Part shown: positions 36,901 through 48,473 of the stretch, piece by piece | Numbering within the stretch: position 1 is the first letter of the stretch | How the letters are laid out: each line of letters starts with the position of its first letter | NCBI GenBank assembly: GCA_013399305.1 | Contig: VXAI01000020.1 | Coordinates: 6,828,607-6,892,606, forward strand | From: Rostratula benghalensis | Taxonomy: Eukaryota; Chordata; Aves; Charadriiformes; Rostratulidae | Length of the DNA: 64,000 nt | Reading direction: 5' to 3' | The notes under the pieces: model-generated | The model's database searches: none | The model's input: the letters and a program-made list of their open reading frames with translations, nothing else | What the model was told of the DNA's origin: nothing | Position numbers and translations under genes: made by a program

Positions 36901-38611
36901 TCGTTTTGCCAGTTATCATTTTTAAGCGCCTGTTTCTATCCTTGTGACTCTTGACCATTGGAAAGTTCAAAATATAATCTTTACATTGATTTGATCTTTT
37001 GTTACTTTTATTAAACCTTTTTACACAAACAAACCTATGTAATTCCATGCAAGAAATATGACAGAAACTGTGACCGCCTGCAAAAATAGCAGCTGAGGAA
37101 AATAACACATATCATGAGCAAACAAAATTGTGTATTCAGAAGAGCTGCTTGCTAACGATTATTGCAAATTTTCATGCTTTTGTGCTTTCTGAATCTAATA
37201 GAAGACACCAGCTGAACAAGTTGAATAGAGAGAGGGATAAGCAGCTTCCACTCTTTAAAAAAAAACCCCTTAGAATAATCACACTTTTTGCGTTTGGTGC
37301 TCCACTTTTTTTTTCCCCTTCCCCTTCTACTGCATGCATCACATGTTCTACACGATCACTTTACAGATGAAAAGAGCGCATAGGGCACGGTGACCATAAT
37401 GGTTTGAAATGTGCATTGTATTTCTGTTCTAAAGCAATTATAGAATTCTAGTTTATCTTGTTCTGTACTAGGTGGTCCATAATAGTTGGGTCTTAGAGGA
37501 GGTGAGCAAGAGGGTCCCTACAAAGAGTGTGAATAGCAATTCTGCCTTACCATGATGCTTCACACTGTAAAAAGATTGACACAAGGAACACAACATTTTA
37601 TTATCAACAGCTACAGAATATGTATATGTCACATTGACTCTACATGGACTACAGAGAAGCAGAGCTGTTTGATGACGTTTGATCAGTTTTTGAGAGTTGC
37701 CATAGGAGTGTTGGAATTCTCATTGTGCTTCTTTTGCCCTGGTGTTCTTCAATTTTGTTAGATCAGGACGTCCTTTTGATTCAATTTTTCACTGCTCTCT
37801 ATCCCCATAATTCACTTTTCCGGAGCTTAGATGTACTCTGCAGAGCACATTGAGTCAGGGGGTTTATCACCTCATTTTATCACATCTCCTGCAGACAGCC
37901 AGCAGTCACTTGATGTTTCCTCCTACTTGTTGCAGACTTCAGACAGTTTCAGTGTATTTTTTTTGTTATCACTGAAGTGAATCAAATGCAAGTATCTAAT
38001 TCTTTATTGAAAGGTCATTTTTTATTTTTTTTCTCATTTTTTGATAGTGTTCCTGACGGGTATTTGGGGGGATCTAAAATGCTGTCTGAATAACAGTTTC
38101 TCCTACTGACTATGTAAAACCAATTGCAATTGCTGATGTGCTGCAAAAGATTTTAGGAAAAATTGTCTTCGTTTTAGCCTCACGGTACTTCTACAGAAGC
38201 TGTTTGATCCATTTTGAGCACTAGAGGCAAGTTTGTTGACTGATTCAACATATAGCTCATACAGTTCTTCATTCTGTAGATAAAATTCTGGTGTGAGAGC
38301 ACACATGAGAGGAGACGTTTCTCTAACTGCTTGCTGTGAATATTCCTGTTACATGACAGAGCAGGGGTTAGTTATATTTTCAAAGCCTAGGGCAGAGCAG
38401 AGTGAAATAAACAGATAAAATAATATGATATACTATGTATTGTACAAACTGAATGTCTGGATGCCCATGGGAGCCTTGTTACTTCCAGCAATATTTCGGA
38501 ACAATCCACAGAATCATAAAGTTGTGAAAATTCTAATGTAATTTGCAGAAATTCAATAAACAAATACAGGGAAATACTAAACCATGAGTTTAGAAGAAGA
38601 AACAATGATAC

Positions 38612-39050
38612 TGATACTAGAAAGAATCCAGCAAAGGGTCATGAAGATGATTAAGGGACAGAAGCATCTTTCCTATGTGGAAAGGCTGAGAGGACTTGGA
38701 CTACTTAATCTAGAGAAGAGAAGGCTCAGGAGAAATCTCATCAATGTATACAAATACCTGAAGAGAGGCTGCAAATAACACACAGCCAGACTCTTTTTGG
38801 TGGTGTCTAGTGACAGGATAAGAGGTAATGAGCCGGAACTGAAAAACAGGAGGGGTCTCTCTGAACATCTCTTCTGCCCGGAGAAGCTGTGGATGCCCCC
38901 TCCTTGGAGGTTTTCAAGGCTAGGTTGGATGTAACTTTGAGCAACCTGGTCTAGTGGAAGCTGTCCTTACTGATGGCAGGAAGGATGGAAATAGATTATC
39001 TTTAAGGTACCTTCCAGACCAAACCATTCTATCATTCTATGATACTATGA
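38612..39050 (+). mobile_element. CR1 LINE, 3' part (first of two)
   Basis: The plus-strand CR1 starts within the ORF2 C-terminal region. Its open frame (38584-38778) translates to ERIQQRVMKMIKGQKHLS, then YVERLRGLGLLNLEKRRLRR and NLINVYKYLKRGC, a clear match to the end of CR1 reverse transcriptase ORF2. A stop follows at 38776. Beyond it the nucleotide sequence still follows CR1 (AGTGACAGGATAAGAGGTAA, GAGAAGCTGTGGATGCCCCC, TCAAGGCTAGGTTGGATG, GAGCAACCTGGTCTAGTGG), but about 50-60 bp around 38860 are missing. The tail ends ATTCTATCATTCTATGATAC, two to three octamer units. The first 28 bp of the open frame lie outside the element. Confidence 0.95.
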
Positions 39051-39264
39051 TTAGAAAATGCTATTTTACTGTGAAGGTTACTGAGCACTGGCACAGGTTT
39101 CCCAGAGAAGTTGTTGAAGCTCCCTCCTTGGAGATATTAAAAATCTCTCTAGACATGGTCCTGGACAAGTGGTGGTAGGTGATTCTGCTTGAGCACGAGG
39201 GTTGAACCATATGACCTCCAGAGGTCTCTTCCAGCCTTAACTATTCTGGGATTTTTTGATTCTA
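39051..39264 (+). mobile_element. CR1 LINE, 3' tail (second of two)
   Basis: Directly after the octamer tail of the previous CR1 lies a second CR1 3' end in the same orientation, from a different subfamily. Its open frame runs from the first element through the junction (38954-39178). The second half reads FTVKVTEHWHRFPREVVEAP and then SLEILKISLDMVLDKWW, the very end of ORF2. The 3' UTR follows (GCACGAGGGTTGAACCATAT, GACCTCCAGAGGTCTCTTCC) and a tail ATTCTGGGATTTTTTGATTC. At about 214 bp it is strongly 5' truncated. The junction suggests that one element inserted at the octamer tail of another. Confidence 0.93.
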
Positions 39265-42200
39265 CTTCTAACTTACTTCTTCATGAATCATTATTCAGTA
39301 TCAATATGCACACATTGTTAATATCTATGAATATCTATTCTGCCTTCTCTTTGTGAATCTTACCAGACAAGTGTCTGGCATTGATCAGTCTACCTCACAA
39401 TTCCTTTTAGAGTTTTTTTAAGAATTCTTATAAAACCTGAAGCACCATAAGGCAGAAACTGAGGGAATTACACATCGGTACACAGTGTATTTGTTAGAGC
39501 TTGGTGCACATGCCATGACCCTCTGCCTCTGCTGTAACCACAAAGGGATGATCAATTATCATAATTACTTTTCCTTTCAAACTAGCAGCGTTAAGAGGCT
39601 GACAGTCCCCTTTTCAGTTCCATTACTTTCTTCTGTCTGGTGAACTTTATAAGGTACAGACCAGTACAAATGTTGCTATTTTATGAGTGGAGGTATTTTT
39701 AAACTACTAATATGTTGTGTAATTTTTCACAGTGTCAAGGTGCTAGGGGAAGACTATCACATTCTTCATTTCCTTTCTCCTAGTCTGGGAGATAGGGGAG
39801 ATATAAATAGAATTTCTGTCTTGTTTTCACATCAGCTTTAGGTTATATTTGCAAATGATCTTTTCTGTTATTCATTCATTTTTTTTTCCCATTGCCACTT
39901 AAAAGGGATTCCCCCCACCCCCCAACTTCTTTTGTCTCCACTTCTGGTGGGAGGTGGAGTATTTTTATTTCAGGCAGATGTTAGTTTTCTGTCATTACAC
40001 AAAACCACTCAAAAGCATTTACCTCCGAACATTTGTTGACAAGAGCAGTTTTCTTAGATAATTGTTTTCCATATCAGTACTGGTAACTATATGGTCTACA
40101 ACATGTTTGAAGTCACAGTCCTTGACGAAGACAAGATAGTGTCACGGGATGCATCTGATACAAAGGCTGCAGCAAGCACAAGCAGTCTTTGACATTTCCT
40201 TTTTGTCCCTAATTGACTGGTAGTCTTTATAGCAGGCAAAGGCAACATCTACAAATGAGACAGCAGTGATTGATGTTTATGTGTCTGTGGCTGAAGCTCA
40301 GAGATTCTCCTCAATGAACATTTTACTTACTGATCTTTCTGTATTTTTAGGGAAGGTAGTCCCTTCAGATGAAATGAAAATGTCTTTGACACATAAAGGT
40401 TCCTCTCTCACAGAACTGCACTCGTGTTTCTTCATTTTTCACAATGAGCAAAACCATAGACAGCTGTAGAATCTTTCAGAATTTACTGGTTTCTCGTACT
40501 CTTTTTGCAAGGTCCTTTATATGTGTTACCAACAGGAAAGAAAAGAGTGCTGCCAGTAACTGCTGTCTTTTATCCGAGAGGCTTCACAGAACTTCCACAA
40601 AATGTTGGCTCTCTCCAGGGGCAGCTTTGACTTCTGGCAAAGTGACTTTAGCAAAATGTAGTAGCATTTGAACTCCACTGTACAGAAGGTGTGAGGAAAA
40701 TTAATGTGTAGTTTGTAAGAGTAAGGCTCTTCTTTATGTTTTTCCCTTTCCATAGTTATTGGCCTTGTTCCTGAACTATAAGATGAAAAAAATAAACCAA
40801 AGTAAAAATTCATCGTGAGGAGAAAAATGTGTTGCTGTTACAGTTCAAGTTTTTGCATTGTGCCAGCCAAAAAAAGTGTGTCATAAAGGAGTCAGTGTTA
40901 AAAAGGTGATGTGATACAACTACAAAGATATTTCTAATTTTTTGTAAACAGAAGTTGAGGGATGCAAGCCAGAATAAAACTTTTGGAGAAGAAAAAAAAA
41001 AATATTCCTTTTTCTTGTATAAAAATACAGGAATTACAAACAGACAGTAATGCATACTTCCTATCATAGAAAAAAAAGCTGATATTATTAAACCAATATT
41101 TTTGATGAATAAAAGTACATTTTGAGGCAAATCATAACAATTTTTGATCTGTACCGTCTGCAGCATGCAGTCCAGATTTTAGAAAATAAATATATCGTTG
41201 TCATTCATACTCCAAGCAGTAAAAAGGTTTATAACATAAGGTTCAGGTCTCCAGTGCTACCAGAATCAGCAGTATTTATTACACAGGACAAATTAGATGG
41301 AGTTATCGTGTTGGCTGTATAAGATGTGTTTCAGGGTTAAGCGTTTGTCCCCAGAATCATGGATATTATTACCATATTGCAGCTGGAGAACTTGATAGTG
41401 CTGCAGTTCTGGCCAGTAACAGTTCTGTGGTCAACAGACTAATTAATCTTTATTGTTGCCAGAGCTACACAGTGGCACTTCCTACAGCTTTTTTTGCAGG
41501 GGAGAGGCTTTCTACAAGCTTTTTATATTCTTAATGTATAAAATGAAATAAAATCAGATAACTTGAAGGAAATGAAAGCAAAGAAAAATAAGACTAAAAC
41601 ATACAAATAAAATAAGCCACATGCTGGCAAAACTGAAAAGCAAAGCTTTAGGAAAATGAGACACAGAAGATGGAAATTCAGACTTCTGCATTTACACTTT
41701 AAAAAACATTCTGTTAGAATGACTGTTTAAAGAAAGTTCTATTGAGTGAATGGAACCTGGAAAGAGTCTGCTTTACTGGCTGCCTGACATTGGGACTTAG
41801 AGACTGTGAAGTTTTACCCTAACTGTTATATATGCCCATAAATTATGTCATTATTTGCTTAGGGAGGGCATATAATCCTTACATTACTTCCCAAAGTAAG
41901 TGAGTAGTGCTGAAATTCCACAAGATTGACAAAAATGGAATTAATATAAATAATGAGAGGAAATTGAGATAAAGGAAATACACTTGCATCTTAAGGCATC
42001 TTTTCCACCTCATATATGGGATTCAGAGATAACTAATGCAATAGAAAAATTACTGTAAAATGGTAATACTGTAGTGAAAAACACCATACATTCAAATTGG
42101 GTTTTAACACATTAATTTTTCATGCTGTTATTATTATAATCTTTATGAAACTCAGTGTGAAATTTCAATGTCAGGTCTTGTCCTGTTTTATTCCACTTGT

Positions 42201-42329
42201 TTCCATATGCATCTGAAAAAAACATTTCAGATTCTCTAACTGAAAAAGGCATTTCAGATTCTCTATTTTCCTGATTCCATCAAGCAGTAAAGGAGAGATA
42301 TATTCACTGCTCTGAAATACACATAAAAT
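39265..42329. other. Gene-free unique stretch, 3.1 kb
   Basis: No exon or repeat family is recognised. It contains a C-rich run (39910-39924), T-rich and A-rich tracts, and a two-copy tandem duplication just before the next CR1 (42213-42268). The 118-codon minus frame at 40810-41166 is Phe/Leu/Ile-rich because the minus strand is T-rich, and lacks any family motif. Confidence 0.5.
42213..42268. repeat. Two-copy tandem duplication (about 28-bp unit)
   Basis: CTGAAAAAAACATTTCAGAT with TCTCTAA is followed directly by CTGAAAAAGGCATTTCAGAT with TCTCTAT. The two copies differ at about three positions. Each unit is itself partly palindromic (CTGAAA...TTTCAG), which may have promoted the duplication. 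Confidence 0.9.
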
Positions 42330-42866
42330 TACAGAATCACAGAAATGCAGGGCTGGAAGGGACCTTGGGAGATCTAGTCCAAGTCCCGTGCCAAAGCGGG
42401 TTCACCTAGAGCAAGTCGCACAGGAACACATCCAGCAAAATTTTAATATCTCCAGAGAAGGAGACTCCACAGCCTCTCTGGGCAGCCTGTTGCCCTCAGT
42501 GCTCTGTCACCCTCAAAGTAAAGAGGTTTTTCCTCATGTTTTGTTCTAGCTTGTTCCCATTACCCCTTGTCCTGTTACCAGGCACTGCTGAGAAGAGCCT
42601 AACCCCATCCTTTTGACACCTGCCTTTTAGAGATTTGTAAGCATTGATGAGATACCATCTCAATCTTTTCTCCCCCAGGCTAAACAGACACAGGTCTCTC
42701 AGCCTTTCCTTATGAGAAAGGTGCTCCAGTCCTTTCACCATCTTTGCAGCCCTCTGCTGGACTCTTTCTAGTAGCTCCCTGTTCCTCTTGAGCTGAGGAG
42801 CCCAGAACTGGACATGGTACTCCAGATGTGGCCTCACCGGGGCAGAACAGAGAGGGAGGGCCATAA
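42330..42866 (-). mobile_element. CR1 LINE, 3' part with ORF2 remnant
   Basis: The 3' tail is at 42330 (ACAGAATCACAGAAATGCAG on the plus strand). The body then runs about 537 bp on the minus strand. A minus-strand open frame (42975-42496) is uninterrupted for 159 codons. It contains [59 protein letters not shown] and [20 protein letters not shown], i.e. the C-terminal end of the CR1 ORF2 reverse transcriptase. The motifs are in normal order, but they include only the region after the catalytic RT domain, so the fragment cannot encode an active enzyme. The first 30-40 codons of the frame are upstream non-element DNA. A segment is missing between NMRKNLFTL and the tail compared with the copy at 48007. 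Confidence 0.97.
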
Positions 42867-43461
42867 AATTGGACTGGGACCATAAGTTTGTGGTTCCAGT
42901 GGGACTTTGTTTTTCCAGTTGTTGTATGGCAAACTGCTTTTTCTCTGAAGAGTATAAGTGGAATAGTCTGACCATCTGGGCTGCATGTGCCCTGTCTTCC
43001 TTAAGATGATATTTTTCATGACCTACTCTCTAATGCTTGGTTTCCTTCACCCTGCTCTGGAGGGATTTCCTGGTGTTTTATTTCTGACAGCATTTCTCAA
43101 TCCTTGTGCTCCCAAGCCATTTCTTGTCAAAAGGATTGAATCTGCTTTTATGTTTCTCATAATCATTGTGGGAATGGAAAAGGTATTGTACATGAGCTGG
43201 TGGGGAGAGAACATAAGGGGTACTCTCTTACTGACTGCCAAGATCTGTTTTCCTCCTGACTGGGTGATTTGCAACCTTTATGAAAAATTTCTTAAAGATA
43301 CTTCAGGTAGTGAGAAGCCCAGAAAAGAGTAATTTTTCTTTGGCAATGCATGACATTTTTTTTTAATAGGCCATGGAGGAATTTATCAGAGTAGCAATAG
43401 GGGCAATTCTTTCAGTTACCATCTCATTACACTGTGCAGTGTGCACTGTTGCACCATATCC

Positions 43462-43477
43462 AGTGCAATATTGCACT
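43462..43477. repeat. Perfect 16-bp palindrome
   Basis: AGTGCAATATTGCACT is self-complementary over all 16 bases. It sits in a 55-bp cluster of GTGCA and TGCAC words (43430-43480) and can also pair with the GTGCACTGTTGCAC at 43441-43454 to form an alternative hairpin. Its function is unknown. Confidence 0.85.
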
Positions 43478-46455
43478 TTCCCAAAGGGCCTAAATGACTT
43501 CATTTCTAAATGTAAAAGATAATTTTGAAAATACATGTTCTAAGTTCCAGCAGAAATTCTAAAATGGCAGCACAGAAGAGCACAGAACTCTGAGGAGCAA
43601 TCAGAGTTTCTATTTCCCTGGTTACACCAAAGCAATGCGTGCTCATTGGAGACACAGTTTGTTGATAAACTTTTACTTTGTAAATTAGGTAAAAGGTTAG
43701 GTAATACCTTACCTATTTCTGGAATTTGCTGGATCACAATTTATTTGTATATTCAATTGCTTTGGAAAAATATTCTTGGTTTTCAATGGGGCGTCAGGCA
43801 GTTATTTGAGGACAAAAATTTTCAGAAAGTCTCCTTTCTTGCTTCTTTCTGGGGACTTACACAGAGGGTTGGTGGCTTCCCAAACTTACCAGCTTTGAAA
43901 GGACTGTCAATTTTGTATATAGGGCTTCTTTTCAGTAGGAAAAAATAATCAAAGTTAATTAGCATTAGGTAAAGCAGAAAAAAGTAGTGTGGGTACCTGT
44001 AACAGCAGAGAATATACAGTTAGTCTCTTCCAGTCTTCAGTTCATAAGTGCTAGGGAAGATGAAATTGTTTCCACTTCCAATGTAGTGATCATGGCTGAG
44101 GGGAATCATAGAATCTACAATGAATTGCTGAATCACAATGAAATTCCAAATATTTTTTTGTTCACTTTGTTACTTAAGTGGAGTGTATTTCATACTTTTG
44201 TCCTGCTTGTCATAAAATGAGCCTGAGAGGAGCCTATCCTTAAGCTTGTGTCATGAAATTATTCATGTCACTGTAAACTCTTAACTGTCTGGATCTTAGT
44301 GGTTAGCGGGCTACCATAAGTAACGTATGTGTCATTGTTACAGTAAGCTAATGATCTGGCCAATTAAAGCTGAACTTGAGACAAATAATAAAGTGATTAC
44401 TTATGGTCAGTAAGGTACTCATTCTACTTAATTCATTATACAATTAACAAGATACATTCTTCTCTAAGAAGTTCTCTAACAGTTACTGGCAACAGATAGA
44501 CAGTGGTCTGGGTTCTTGCCTGAGTCTCAACTTTATGTGTGCTACAGAGGAAGTAGGAGGAAAACAGTGCTGTGATTTCATGAAATGCCTGTGTTTTGCT
44601 TATTGGATTTCCTGTGTACTTATCAGACTTACCTGTGTCACAATAATGTCTCTCACTACTGTTGCCATGATATTTTCCTCTTGCAAAATAAAGATTGTGT
44701 GCTTAATTAATTTTTATAATAGCTACGATAAAAATGACAAGGTTTTTAAATCAATGTGTTAATCATAATACCTCTGGCAAAATGTGTTTTAGCACACTTT
44801 CACTTAGAGAACAGACATATGAAGCATTTTTTTATTATATGTCCTTACTCTATACTGAAGTCAAAGAAAGTTTTAAAGTCTTTGTACTGTCTAACCTCTA
44901 ATCTTGGAAGCAAGTATGACTTCACCAAAAATATCCTTTAGTACTGGTAGCACAAGTACTGGTCCCAAAGTAATTTAGAAGGTGTCCTATTACTATTTTT
45001 GGGAGTAGCGTTCTAAATAATGTTTGCAAGGTTTTAACTACTCTGCAATTGCTGCTGAGGTGTCACGGTTACTCAGTGAACAGTAAACATCTTTCTGGAT
45101 GTATTTGTTCATGATTCTCAGCTCCAGAATGAAAGGATAGATTGTAAATCAAAGTTAATACACTTTTCTACTTTTACTTTTCTATGCCCAGCAACAATGA
45201 GTTGAGAATATAAGCAATAGCTTTCCAATTAGTTACACAGCAAATACATCTTTTACCTAGTAACATTTCTTTTCTTAATACCCCCTCAAACTCCTGACTT
45301 AATAGTTTCTACTGTTGTAAAAAGCAAGAAACAGAAAAAAGCAGGCAAGCAAAAGGTCTGGTTCTTAGATTTATTACACTCCTGGCACTGAAAATCTTGA
45401 ATGATATTATTAACATTTATCTTATGGATTTTCATCATACCTAGGAATCTATTGATTAAATATTGGTTAAAAATATTTAAGTCCTTTAAAAGTCCTTAGG
45501 AATAGCTCTTTAAAAGGAACTAACAGGTTAAATGTAGTGTGACAATTTATGTTAGATTATGCTTCTCAGTTTTCAAAGACTTCATAGGAGGAGAAAAGTT
45601 TTAAGCTGAGTGAAAGTTGACAATCTTCTAGTTTAGTTGAGGTTTGAAGAGAACTCTTCCCAAACCAAAGGCAGCCAGGGAGAAAGCAGAAGAATGCTTG
45701 TTTGAAAATTAATAATTTGGCAGTTAAGTTTGGCAAATGTGGTAAGTAGAGTAGGGGTTGGCATCATGACTATGAATGACAGACATTGGATAGAACAGAA
45801 CGTACGACTGAGGATGGCAAGTGATCAACAGAAACGTAGCAGAGAAGGAGAAATCAGTGGGGTAATGCAAAAACCAGACACAGTCAGTATGTCATGGACA
45901 AGGAAAATAATTATTGCTTGGGTGTTCTGAACTAAAATAAGGGCAACAGTCCGAGATTTCAGAAAAGAGAAGATAAAGTTGTTAAATTTAATTTAAATCA
46001 CTATAGGCAGTGGTATGAAATAGAAAACTCAGAAGAATAGATCTCTTAACAGAGGGCCTTAATCACTGCCCAGTGCCTCATGAGGGTATAAATTTCATCA
46101 AAGTTCATGAGGAAAACCCTTTAGGTAATTGCTTGCTCTTTTGATTTATTTGCAGATAGTTTTTTTGTGGATTTTGGAGAGGTACCTAATGAAGCACTTT
46201 GGATTTAAATGCATTGTTCTAGAATAAAAATACAACTTTTCACATTATATAAGCTACTTCTTAACCTGCATCTTTTGTAACAGCAACACTGTAACTGACC
46301 AGGAAGCTGTACCACATGAGAAATCACATGCATTGTTTACATTATCTGTGTGTATTACAATACATTGGTCCAGTATACCTCTCCATCATCACTCAGTAGC
46401 TAAATGGAAATTTTATTGTTCCTAGGAACTCAAAATAGATGGTTAAAGACCTGAA

Positions 46456-46479
46456 ACACACACACACCCCTATATATAT
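46456..46479. repeat. Short CA and TA microsatellite
   Basis: ACACACACACACCCC is followed by a short TATATATA run. Confidence 0.85.
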
Positions 46480-47765
46480 TACTGATGAATGAAACTCTGT
46501 GAAAGGTCAAATCTTGACTGGATAATGCTTTCTGAAATACTGTAAGGGAAAGAAACATCAATAAAAGAACCACCTTGATAAAAGGTATAAGCACATTTCT
46601 CTTAACCTTCTGTGGAAGTGTTACTTAAATATCTGGTGGCAGAGATGATCCTTTCACACCAAAAGCTGTCTGATGGACCTCTTATATATGGTCTTGAAAC
46701 ATCAACTGACGACAGATTCTGAAATGAAATGGAGTAGTCATAAAAGCCTCTTGAAAACACCTCTGCTCACTCAAATTGAGTAGCCATAAGTGAACACAGT
46801 GTCGCACAATTTGTATGCATGATCCTTCCCAAAAGGAAAGTTTGACACTCGCATACATATTTGCATAGATCAATCAATTAAACCAGGTAATACCCACTTG
46901 TAATGTTTCTTTCCGTTATCAGGTGTTCCATTTAGAGATTCAAATGTGTGTTTTACAACCCAGGGGCTGGCAATCAGTATTGCCAGGGAAAAAGCTGGGT
47001 TTTAATGGTATTGTAATTGCTAAAAAAGAACATGAATACTTTAATACCATTGTCCCTGGACTGCTAAAGGAAAACTGCACTAAACAGAAACTTATTTTTT
47101 CTGAAACTCCATTTTAGTTTCCATTAAAATCTGCAAAATACACTCTCTCTTTGGAGTCTAGCAAGAGAACCAGAATGTAGCTGGTAATTCTGCTCCCAGC
47201 CCGCAAACATGTTTTTGTGGCATTTCAGGCACGGAGATGTTTCCAGCTTACTCAAGCAACACACTCTCATTGGGCAATAACAGCCAAACCTGATGTTTCA
47301 TCTGCTCAGGTCTGGAAAATAGGCTAAAAAATCAGAGTGTTTCCTTGGCTTCTTGCTGAATGAGCTTCCATCTTCTGTTATGTTTTTTATTTGGCGGCTT
47401 TGAAGACCTAGTGAAATGTGTCCAGTGCTTCCTAAGAGAAATAGAACAATTTTATTGATATAAAGCCTTATCATGGTGTCATAAATAGATGACAAAGATG
47501 TAAAAAACCACTTTTTCTGTTGTACTTTACACAGTTTTCATGGCAAGACTGGATCTCTTTCATTTATGTTTGAGATTGTCAGTTGTGAAATCTGGAGGAC
47601 AATGTCACTACACTCTGTAAAGGACTATGCAAATATGACTGAAAATGAGGACAACTCTAAAAAGCTCTAAACATTGCCAGTAAAAAAATATTATGGCTTT
47701 AAAAGTGATTCCATACCCAGCATCATTACTATTATTTTCTCATAAATTCTCTTTTTTTTTTCTTT

Positions 47766-47850
47766 CTGGTCCATCTTAATAAATGAAGATTAATTAAAGT
47801 TATTAATTTCCTGGTCCATTTTAATAAATAAAACATTTATTGATTATTTT
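47766..47850. repeat. Imperfect two-copy duplication (about 46-bp period)
   Basis: CTGGTCCATCTTAATAAATG recurs 46 bp later as CTGGTCCATTTTAATAAATA, with partially similar AT-rich sequence after each. This is local slippage or tandem duplication. Confidence 0.7.
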
Positions 47851-48006
47851 TTTTTCCTACCAGGACCCCTACTAAGGCATTATTCAAAGCTTCAAAATAT
47901 TTGCTTCTGCAAGCCTAGTTTAGCATATGCATTTGCAGTGAAGGATACTTTCTTCAGCTGGACTTTCATGATTCAGCATCAGTAAGTTTCTAATTAGGTA
48001 GTGAGG

Positions 48007-48473
48007 TCACAGAATCACAGAATATCAGGGATTGGGAGGGACCTTGAAAGATCATCCAGTCCAATCCCCCTGCCGAAGCAGGAACACCCAGATCAGGTCA
48101 CACAGGAACGCGTCCAGGCGGGTTTTGAATATCTCCAGAGAAGGAGACTCCACCACCTCTCTGGGCAGCCCCTTCCAGTGCTCCATCACCCTCATTGTGA
48201 AAAAATTTTTCCTCATATTTAAGTGGAACCTCTTGTGTTCCAACTTGTACCCATTGCCCCTTGTCCTGTCATAGGCCATCGCTGAGAAGAGCCTGGCTCG
48301 ATCCTCCTGACACTCACCCTTTACATATTTATAAACATTAATGAGGTCACTCCTCAGTCTCCTCTTCTCCAAGCTAAAGAGACCCAGCTCCCTCAGCCTT
48401 TCCTCATATGGGAGATGTTTCACTCCCTTAATCATCTTTGTAGCCCTGCCCTGGACTCTCTCAAGCAGTTCCC
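48007..48473 (-). mobile_element. CR1 LINE, 3' part, well preserved
   Basis: The plus strand begins CACAGAATCACAGAATATC followed by GGGAGGGACCTTGAAAG (3' tail) and ends at TCTCTCAAGCAGTTCCC (5' truncation). On the minus strand an open frame of 127 codons (48435-48052) covers the ORF2 C terminus. It contains [80 protein letters not shown] and [20 protein letters not shown]. The residue order and near-absence of indels make this the least decayed CR1 in the window and probably one of the youngest. The catalytic domain is absent, so it is a dead-on-arrival copy. The frame ends through the 3' UTR in a chance extension. Confidence 0.97.

Larger units (their letters stand above)
25989..38611. other. 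Gene-free unique stretch, 12.6 kb
   Basis: This is the longest nearly repeat-free interval in the window. It has no recognisable exon, RNA gene or transposon. Local items are a CAAA run (31570-31590), a pyrimidine-biased stretch (about 31690-32170) and an AT-dinucleotide-rich patch (33810-33905). A TTTGG run (36386-36411) and scattered mononucleotide runs complete the list. Open frames up to about 104 codons (29573-29887 minus) have no recognisable motif. A long interval free of old insertions can mean selective constraint or simply low insertion density. Confidence 0.5.
42867..48006. other. Gene-free unique stretch, 5.1 kb
   Basis: No exon or further repeat family is recognised. Contents include a cluster of GTGCA/TGCAC words with a perfect 16-bp palindrome (43462-43477), a CA/TA microsatellite (46456-46479), a possible conserved-looking stretch (46870-47350) and a two-copy duplication (47766-47850). 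Overlapping plus frames at 42985-43332 (115 codons) and 43646-43948 (100 codons) show no family motif and no convincing splice sites. Confidence 0.5.

Noticed and set aside
38500..38560. CAGAATCATAAAGTTGTG as another CR1 tail
   Set aside because: The GGTTGGAAGGGACC and CCAACC landmarks are missing, so the similarity is too short.
40810..41166. 118-codon minus-strand hydrophobic frame, possible membrane protein
   Set aside because: The Phe/Leu/Ile richness follows from a T-rich strand with A-tracts; no topology or family signature.
42496..42975. 159-codon frame as a host gene
   Set aside because: It is the C-terminal end of CR1 ORF2 plus upstream read-through; the element is 5' truncated.
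44100..44125. GGGAATCATAGAATC as a CR1 tail
   Set aside because: Only about 12 bases match and the following sequence is unrelated.
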